From Lachnospiraceae bacterium (GTDB lineage: Bacteria > Bacillota > Clostridia > Lachnospirales > Lachnospiraceae), in contig JAJBTR010000005.1 of the NCBI GenBank assembly GCA_020860745.1, positions 1-6,990 of the forward strand: a stretch of DNA of 6,990 nucleotides, written 5' to 3'. Positions 1 to 4,589 of the stretch are shown here, piece after piece. The first letter of the stretch is position 1; every line of letters begins with the position of its first letter. A program made the position numbers and the translations under genes. The notes under the pieces are model-generated. The model had not been told where the DNA came from. It worked only from the letters and a program-made list of their open reading frames with translations, and ran no database searches.

Positions 1-372
1 AATTCCGCTGCCCTGCTTTCCGTTGGCTCACTGCTTGTCTCTTGTTTAAAGAAAAACCAGACTTTATTTTTGTTCCTGTTCTGCGGCGTACTGGCAGAAA
101 TCGCTTTTTCTGTTGTGATTTCGGAACGTATGTATGACATAGGCGCATCAAGCGGTATCTTTGCACTTATCGCGTGTCTGATTGTATGTAAACTTCGCTT
201 TCCTGAGGAATTCCGTTTTGTATGGCACAGACCCGATGTTATTATTATAGGTATCTATTTTATATTTGCAAACACCAGTATCACGGCATTCCTGGTTCAT
301 GCTTTCGGGTTTGTTTTCGGCATTCTGGTAAGCTTTATTCTGGTATTAACCGAGCAAATCAGGATACAATGA
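1..372 (+). CDS. Rhomboid-family intramembrane serine protease, C-terminal part (5' end outside window)
   Basis: The frame is open from base 1 to the TGA at 370-372 and gives 123 residues; the N-terminus lies outside the window. The fragment is very hydrophobic, with several membrane segments. The motif GASSGIFAL (codons 48-56) matches the rhomboid GxSG active-site loop, with the nucleophile Ser at codon 50 (bases 148-150). VHAFGFVFG (codons 99-107) matches the last helix carrying the catalytic His, at codon 100. The Ser-to-His spacing of 50 residues is close to the 53 of E. coli GlpG. The first residue, Asn, sits where the conserved HxxxN asparagine would be expected. The residue after the Ser is Ser instead of the usual Gly, a tolerated-looking variant. 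By family, it should cleave transmembrane substrates within the membrane; the substrate cannot be told. It converges with the minus-strand unit. An inactive relative is unlikely because both dyad residues are present. Confidence 0.85.
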   Translation, partial: NSAALLSVGSLLVSCLKKNQTLFLFLFCGVLAEIAFSVVISERMYDIGASSGIFALIACLIVCKLRFPEEFRFVWHRPDVIIIGIYFIFANTSITAFLVHAFGFVFGILVSFILVLTEQIRIQ

Positions 373-381
373 GCGCAAGCG

Positions 382-429
382 ACGCATTTATCACTTAGCG
401 AAGTGTTTTTGAGCTTAGTGATAAAGCGT
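382..429. repeat. Long imperfect hairpin downstream of rhomboid gene
   Basis: The arms ACGC-(A)-TTTATCACT at 382-395 and AGTGATAAA-GCGT at 417-429 pair over 13 bp with one bulged A. After a T/T mismatch, three more pairs follow (397-399 with 413-415), leaving a short loop. An alternative small hairpin, CACTT-AGCG-AAGTG, sits inside at 392-405, so two mutually exclusive folds exist. It starts 10 bases after the stop codon of the rhomboid gene and could stabilise that mRNA's 3' end. No U-tract follows on either strand. Confidence 0.5.
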
Positions 430-476
430 GCAAAGTTGAAGAATGCACTGGTGCATTCGGCGAGCGGCGAAATGCG

Positions 477-501
477 ATCATGTGCCGTTTTCGCACATGA
501 T
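477..501. repeat. Perfect 9-bp hairpin in the repeat cluster
   Basis: ATCATGTGC (477-485) and GCACATGAT (493-501) are exact reverse complements around the 7-base loop CGTTTTC. The following six bases, ATCATG at 502-507 by overlap with the arm, add a second palindrome. The stem is strong enough to act as a 3' mRNA barrier in either direction, but it lacks a T-run. Confidence 0.5.
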
Positions 502-627
502 ATCATGAGCGTAGACAAAGAGCACTGCAAAATCAATGGAATCAAACAGGCGGGCGCTGCCTACGCCGGCATAATCTTCTGTCATGCTTTACTTCCTTCC
601 AGCCATTTCCTGACAGCCTCCTCCTTT

Positions 628-747
628 TTAATCTGATATCTTATCTTTCCTGCGCAACAGTTTCCATAGTTTCAAAAAAGCGAAACCTATTGTCAGGATT
701 CCGATTGTACAAAACAAATAGGTCAATGGTGAATGTTTCTTACACAT
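628..747 (-). CDS. Small single-span membrane protein, 39 aa, unknown function
   Basis: The ATG at 745-747 follows a strong ribosome binding site, AAGGAGGG (753-760), with 5 bases between. It begins 24 bases after the stop of the synthase gene, so it is the third gene of that unit. The product is 39 residues: a short basic start (MCKKHS), one hydrophobic segment at about residues 8-28 (PLTYLFCTIGILTIGFAFLK), and a very basic tail (KLWKLLRRKDK). The positive tail predicts that the C-terminus is cytoplasmic, although both flanks are basic. I do not recognise a family. Its place behind a lipid-modifying enzyme suggests a small partner or anchor, which is an inference. The C-terminus may be altered by a frameshift: the +1 frame continues as a plausible protein end (see findings). 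Confidence 0.6.
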   Translation of the reverse strand: MCKKHSPLTYLFCTIGILTIGFAFLKLWKLLRRKDKISD

Positions 748-771
748 AATTTCCCTCCTTAATAGAAAATA

Positions 772-1896
772 TTAATTTTGATGTTTCCGAAACCGCTCCG
801 GGTACAGAAGCAGTGAAACAAAAAACCCCGCATACCGCAAATAGAACCGGATATTTCTCACCCCCTTTGTATTGGTGATGGAAAGAGCCAGATTCAAAAG
901 AGGCATTTTAGGATCATAAACCAGATACCTCATCTTCCATGTGGTCGGACCGAACTTGCTCTTAAACCGGTACAGGTTCTTAAAGTCATATCCGAAATCC
1001 ATATTCTGGTAAATGGCGTACATCAGCCTTTCCACCCGGTTTGTGTCCGGCTTTGTAACATCAATCCCCGCAAGTGGGGCAATGTTCAGGCTCACTTCCT
1101 CCACGCCGTCCTCTTTCATCTTCATAGCCGCTGAGATAATCGCGTGCTCCATCGCTCCGGTCAGACCATCCGGCCTGCGGTACATCACATCAACACAGTA
1201 CCCTCTGCCCCTGTGATACGGAAGAAAGGATAAAACCGTCTGCAGCTGTCCCTCGGAATCTCTGGTTATAAAATACCGCCTGCCGTAAGGCTCTTCAAAA
1301 TGCAGATCTCCAACGGAATACGTAAGCCTCAGCCTTTTACCTTCATACCACTGCTCCTCTAATCCGGCAATCTCATGCTCCAGAGAAAAATTTCTTGTAT
1401 CCTCCGGAGAATATTCCTCCAGAGTGACTCCCGCCCGGTTCAGCTTCGCTGTGTTTCTCCGCAGAGCACCTTTTTTCCCGCCGGAGAGGGAATAACTCCC
1501 CATGTCCAGAATTGCCTCTTCCCCGTACTTCAGGACACGATAACCTTTCGTCCGCAGCTGGTCGGCGACATCGGCGCTGACAGAATTAAACACCGGACGG
1601 TATCCATTCTCTCTGCAAAAGGCAAGATATTCATCCAGAAGAATGCCTGTATCTTCCGGTCGACAGGCCGGGTCGCCCTGGCTCATGGCTTTTCTCCGAG
1701 AAAGCGTATACGGGATCACGCCGCAGACCTCCGACCCGAAAAAGAAACTATTCTCACCGTTCAGGCACAGGCAGTGCTGGGAATCATTGCCAAACCTGCG
1801 GATGATCCGGTAAGCCTGTTCACGCACATCCGTCCGGGATTCTTCACTCATATATAACTCACATCCTCTGTCGCGTATCGGAAACGAAAGGTTCAA
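772..1896 (-). CDS. Stand-alone aminoacyl-phosphatidylglycerol synthase domain (MprF C-terminal / DUF2156 type)
   Basis: This 374-residue protein matches the cytosolic catalytic domain of MprF, a tandem GNAT-like fold that moves lysine or alanine from charged tRNA onto phosphatidylglycerol and so lowers membrane negative charge. Family-like stretches are GALRRNTAKLNRAG (143-156), RDSEGQLQTVLSFLP (212-226), DVMYRRPD (236-243), SLNIAPLAG (269-277) and FKSKFGPTTWKMRYLVY (311-327). The multi-span flippase half of full-length MprF (about 840 aa) is absent, so this is a soluble or peripheral enzyme. The chosen start is TTG at 1896: it overlaps the hydrolase stop (TTGA) and has GAGGTGG (1904-1910) 7 bases upstream. 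The alternative ATG at 1851 (359 aa) keeps all motifs but its AGAGGA lies 12 bases away. Amino-acid specificity cannot be read from sequence. Other DUF2156 proteins have unknown substrates, so the substrate is less certain than the fold. Confidence 0.85.
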   Translation of the reverse strand: MNLSFPIRDRGCELYMSEESRTDVREQAYRIIRRFGNDSQHCLCLNGENSFFFGSEVCGVIPYTLSRRKAMSQGDPACRPEDTGILLDEYLAFCRENGYRPVFNSVSADVADQLRTKGYRVLKYGEEAILDMGSYSLSGGKKGALRRNTAKLNRAGVTLEEYSPEDTRNFSLEHEIAGLEEQWYEGKRLRLTYSVGDLHFEEPYGRRYFITRDSEGQLQTVLSFLPYHRGRGYCVDVMYRRPDGLTGAMEHAIISAAMKMKEDGVEEVSLNIAPLAGIDVTKPDTNRVERLMYAIYQNMDFGYDFKNLYRFKSKFGPTTWKMRYLVYDPKMPLLNLALSITNTKGVRNIRFYLRYAGFFVSLLLYPERFRKHQN

Positions 1897-2603
1897 TCTG
1901 ACACCACCTCACTGATTTGCTCCTCGAAAAACTCAAGGATGTAGCGCACCGACAATTCATTCTGCTCCTGCCAGGAAATCGTGGCTTTCCCGTCGCGGTT
2001 CGAGAGGGAATCATACGCTGCAAACCCCTGATGATTAGCACCCTTGATTATGACAGTAGCTGAGTCTTCCGGCAAATTGTGATTAAAATTCGGCATTCTG
2101 TCATTATCCATAATGCCATCATTTTCCGCGACAATCCGGATCGCGGAGATATCCAGCCCCGACAAATCAGCAGAAGCATATGTCGCCAGAAATGCCGCCC
2201 CGATGACCTGATCCGGCCGGGCGGCAGCAATCCGGCTGACGGGCACTCCGCCCAGAGAATGACCGATCAGAATCCACTTTTCTATTTCCGGATGAGACTC
2301 CATGATTTCCATTCCATGTTTTACTCCGAAAGCGCTCATCTGAAACGGCTGCTTCGGGATGACCACGGGATAACTTCCCCTGTGCAGCAGATACGCGATA
2401 TAAGCGTATGCCGGCTCATCTGTCTGAGCACCTGTAAAAATAAGAAAACCGATCTTTTTATCGCCATGGAACCAGTAATCTCTATCGATCATATCCATTT
2501 TGTCAGCAATTTCCTGCGCCTCCGGGAACGCCTTATTGTAATAAAATAAAACAATCAGAATAAATACAGCGAGTATTCCGATTATGATAAGAAATACCGT
2601 CAT
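1893..2603 (-). CDS. Membrane-anchored alpha/beta hydrolase
   Basis: The product has 236 residues. An N-terminal hydrophobic helix (residues 2-22) is followed by an alpha/beta-hydrolase domain. The nucleophile elbow GHSLGG places Ser at 116. The acid is probably Asp162 in VAENDGIMD, and the base is His191 in KGANHQGF, so the triad is complete and in the normal order. The length fits the compact Abhydrolase_5-like family. The frame could begin at a TTG at 2633, but the ATG at 2603 is chosen because GGGGAGGA lies 7 bases before it and the helix begins there. It is the first gene of its unit, with a promoter about 45 bases upstream, and its TGA overlaps the TTG of the synthase gene. In Pseudomonas (PA0919) and Enterococcus (AhyD), hydrolases encoded beside MprF-type synthases remove the amino acid from aminoacyl-phosphatidylglycerol; the same role is inferred here. 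A general esterase or lipase is the alternative. Confidence 0.85.
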   Translation of the reverse strand: MTVFLIIIGILAVFILIVLFYYNKAFPEAQEIADKMDMIDRDYWFHGDKKIGFLIFTGAQTDEPAYAYIAYLLHRGSYPVVIPKQPFQMSAFGVKHGMEIMESHPEIEKWILIGHSLGGVPVSRIAAARPDQVIGAAFLATYASADLSGLDISAIRIVAENDGIMDNDRMPNFNHNLPEDSATVIIKGANHQGFAAYDSLSNRDGKATISWQEQNELSVRYILEFFEEQISEVVSD

Positions 2604-2610
2604 TTGAATT

Positions 2611-2618
2611 TCCTCCCC
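2611..2618 (-). promoter_or_regulatory. Ribosome binding site that fixes the hydrolase start
   Basis: The minus strand reads GGGGAGGA, 7 bases before the ATG at 2601-2603. The upstream in-frame TTG at 2631-2633 has no comparable site and would add ten residues ahead of the membrane anchor. Confidence 0.8.
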
Positions 2619-2647
2619 GAAATAGTCCGACAACCTGTTGTGTAAAC

Positions 2648-2676
2648 ATTATAACTTTATGCATAACAGCCATCAA
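2648..2676 (-). promoter_or_regulatory. Sigma-A type promoter of the hydrolase-synthase unit
   Basis: On the minus strand TTGATG (2671-2676) and a perfect TATAAT (2648-2653) are 17 bases apart. The leader to the hydrolase ATG would be about 35-40 bases. The spacer holds the 10-bp perfect palindrome TTATGCATAA (2657-2666), a possible operator. A second TTGATG copy lies at 2678-2683. The likely start site is inside an ACAAC/GTTGT inverted repeat (2630-2641). Confidence 0.7.
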
Positions 2677-2723
2677 CCATCAATAATTTTTGAACTGTCG
2701 GATGATTTATGAAAGGATACAAA

Positions 2724-2779
2724 ATGAACAGACAGCACCCATCGGTACTTGACTTCCTCCATGGGTGCTGCCTGTTCAT
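2724..2779 (-). terminator. Rho-independent-type terminator of the ABC exporter operon
   Basis: The arms at 2724-2742 and 2761-2779 pair over 19 bp, with one position that is a G-U wobble in the minus-strand RNA, around an 18-base loop. On the minus strand the stem begins 10 bases after the TAG of the exporter gene and is followed by TTTTGTATCC, a short and interrupted T-run. The plus-strand direction has no T-run. It separates the exporter operon from the promoter of the hydrolase unit. Confidence 0.75.
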
Positions 2780-2789
2780 GACAACTGGC

Positions 2790-4589
2790 CTATTGCTCAA
2801 ACTGCGCGTTATACAGCTCCGCATAGAAGCCGTTCTGCCTCAGTAATTCCTCATGATTGCCCTGCTCCACGATATCGCCGTCCCGCATGACCAGGATAAC
2901 ATCTGCATCACGTATGGTGGAAAGGCGATGTGCAATGACAAAGCTGGTCCTGCCCTCCATCAGGCGGTTCATCGCCTCCTGGATCAGCAGCTCCGTGCGG
3001 GTATCTACGCTCGATGTCGCCTCATCCAGAATCAGGATCGGGCGGTCCGCCAGTACTGCGCGCGCAATGGTAAGCAACTGCTTCTGTCCCTGGGAAATAT
3101 TGTTGGCCTCCTCATTGATCTCCATGTCATATCCGCCGGGGAGCGTCCGGATAAATGCGTCTGCCCGTGCGGTCTTCGCCGCCTCGATGACCTCCTCATC
3201 CGTGGCCTCCGGCTTGCCGTAACGGATGTTTTCCATGATCGAACCGTTAAACAGCCAGGTATCCTGCAATACCATGCCAATGTTTTGCCGCAGATCGCGG
3301 CGGTTGAAGTCGCGGAGATCGTGACCGTCCACACGGATGGCTCCGGAATTCACATCATAGAAGCGCATCAGCAGTTTGACCATCGTGGTCTTCCCGGCTC
3401 CGGTAGGACCGACGATTGCCACGGTCTGACCCGGTTTTGCCTCGCTGGTAAAGTCATGGATGATGACCCTGTCCTCATGATAACCGAAGCTTACATGGTC
3501 AAATTCCACATCACCGGCCGCGGCCTCCAGTTGCACCGGATTCTCCACGGTCTGGCTCTCCTCCGACTCTTCCAGGAATTCAAAGATACGCTCTGACGCG
3601 GCCGCCATACTCTGGAACATGTTGGAAACCTGCGCCAGCTGTGTCATCGGCTGCGTGAACCGCTGCACATACTGGGTAAAGGAAACGATATCCCCGATCT
3701 GTATCGTGCCCGCGGCAGCCAGGACGCCGCCCACGATGACGACCGCCACATAACCGGCGTTGCTGATCATATTCATGACCGGCTGCATCAAACCGGAGAG
3801 AAACTGGCTCTTCCATGCGGACTGATACAGTCTTTCATTCATATCTTTAAACTCTTCCATGACTTTATCTTCACGGTCGAAAGCTTTGATAATATTCTGT
3901 CCGCTGAAGCTCTCCTCAATCTGACCATCGATCTGACCCAGATAATGCTGCTGCGCCTTGAAGTGCTTCTGGCTGAACCGTATGATAGTCACCACACAGA
4001 TCAGGGACACCGGTAAAATAATGACCGTGATCAGCGTCATCAGCGGGCTTAAGGTCAGCATCATGATGATGACGCCCACCATCGTGGCCACGCTGGTGAT
4101 CAGCTGACGTAAACTCTGGTTTAAACTCTGCCCCAGGGTATCCACATCGTTTGTGATCCTGGAGAGAACGTCTCCGGTCGCCTGAGAGTCAAAATATGCC
4201 ATCGGCATACGGTTGATTTTCTCACTGATATCCTTCCGCAGGCTGTAACTGATCTTCTGGCTGATGCCTGACATAATCCAACCCTGCAGGAAATTGAAAA
4301 TCGAGCTGGCAACATACAAAACCAGCAGAGTTATCAGTATTTTCCCGATCGCCCCGAAATCGATGCCGCCGGTACCCAGGGCCTTCGCCATAAACCCATT
4401 TGCCAGTTCCGTGGTTGCATTTCCTAAAAGTTTCGGTCCGTATACGTTAAAGATGGTACTGGCGACGGCAAACAGGAGCACCAGGATTACACCGATCCTG
4501 TAACGGCCCATGTAGTGGAACAGCTTCCCGATGCTGCCCCAGAAATTTGTTGCTTTATCCTGTGACTGATTATTTCTTCTCATCGGCAT
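2790..4589 (-). CDS. ABC exporter half-transporter with the catalytic ATP site (permease + ATPase), 599 aa
   Basis: This is a fused type IV exporter subunit: a membrane domain with about six helices (roughly residues 33-53, 83-103, 163-181, 184-204, 273-297 and one near 300-325), then a nucleotide-binding domain (about 358-599). Visible motifs are Walker A GPTGAGKT (394-401), Q-loop Gln442, signature NISQGQ (497-502, where the usual LSGGQ has Gln in the third position), Walker B ILILDE (518-523) with catalytic Glu523, and H-loop His554. Length is normal for the family. The ATG at 4589 shares its A with the TAA of the upstream gene, and GGAGGTG (4597-4603) precedes it by 7 bases, so translation is probably coupled. 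It resembles one half of BmrCD/LmrCD/TM287-288-type heterodimeric multidrug exporters. It sits in the cytoplasmic membrane and should pair with the 762-aa subunit. The substrate is unknown: drug, peptide or lipid are all possible. Confidence 0.95.
   Translation of the reverse strand: MPMRRNNQSQDKATNFWGSIGKLFHYMGRYRIGVILVLLFAVASTIFNVYGPKLLGNATTELANGFMAKALGTGGIDFGAIGKILITLLVLYVASSIFNFLQGWIMSGISQKISYSLRKDISEKINRMPMAYFDSQATGDVLSRITNDVDTLGQSLNQSLRQLITSVATMVGVIIMMLTLSPLMTLITVIILPVSLICVVTIIRFSQKHFKAQQHYLGQIDGQIEESFSGQNIIKAFDREDKVMEEFKDMNERLYQSAWKSQFLSGLMQPVMNMISNAGYVAVVIVGGVLAAAGTIQIGDIVSFTQYVQRFTQPMTQLAQVSNMFQSMAAASERIFEFLEESEESQTVENPVQLEAAAGDVEFDHVSFGYHEDRVIIHDFTSEAKPGQTVAIVGPTGAGKTTMVKLLMRFYDVNSGAIRVDGHDLRDFNRRDLRQNIGMVLQDTWLFNGSIMENIRYGKPEATDEEVIEAAKTARADAFIRTLPGGYDMEINEEANNISQGQKQLLTIARAVLADRPILILDEATSSVDTRTELLIQEAMNRLMEGRTSFVIAHRLSTIRDADVILVMRDGDIVEQGNHEELLRQNGFYAELYNAQFEQ

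Larger units (their letters stand above)
371..507. repeat. Cluster of inverted repeats, probable interspersed repeat element
   Basis: Immediately after the rhomboid stop codon there are at least four inverted repeats in about 135 bases. One is an imperfect long stem at 382-429. A second is a tight palindrome at 441-458 (arms GAATGCAC/GTGCATTC around TG). A third is a perfect 9-bp stem at 477-501. A fourth is a 12-bp palindrome CATGATATCATG at 496-507. The short phrase GAGCG recurs at both ends (371-375 and 508-511 in the form GAGCGTAG). No stem is followed by a T-run, so a classic terminator is not supported. Such dense structure between convergent genes fits a MITE- or REP-like element or a folded RNA. 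The element may extend to about 585, because a minus-strand open frame (478-585) runs through it. No transposase is present. Confidence 0.55.

Noticed and set aside
382..501. Rho-independent terminator for the rhomboid gene
   Set aside because: The hairpins are real, but none is followed by a T-run on either strand.
371..507. CRISPR array
   Set aside because: The repeats are inverted and not direct, have no regular spacing and no unique spacers, and no cas gene is present.
478..585. Minus-strand 35-codon frame starting at ATG 585
   Set aside because: It has only a modest upstream purine stretch and ends inside a hairpin of the repeat cluster. It is treated as part of the repeat or a remnant and not as a gene, though it is discussed in the findings.
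403..636. Plus-strand 77-codon frame after the rhomboid gene
   Set aside because: It runs through the inverted repeats, begins at TTG without a ribosome binding site, and overlaps the better supported small gene and its trailing region on the other strand.
1375..1857. Plus-strand open frame of 160 codons
   Set aside because: It is antisense to the MprF-type synthase, which has clear family motifs; it has no ribosome binding site.
2853..3596. Plus-strand open frame of 247 codons
   Set aside because: It is the complement of the nucleotide-binding domain of the 599-aa exporter subunit; no domain or start signal was seen.
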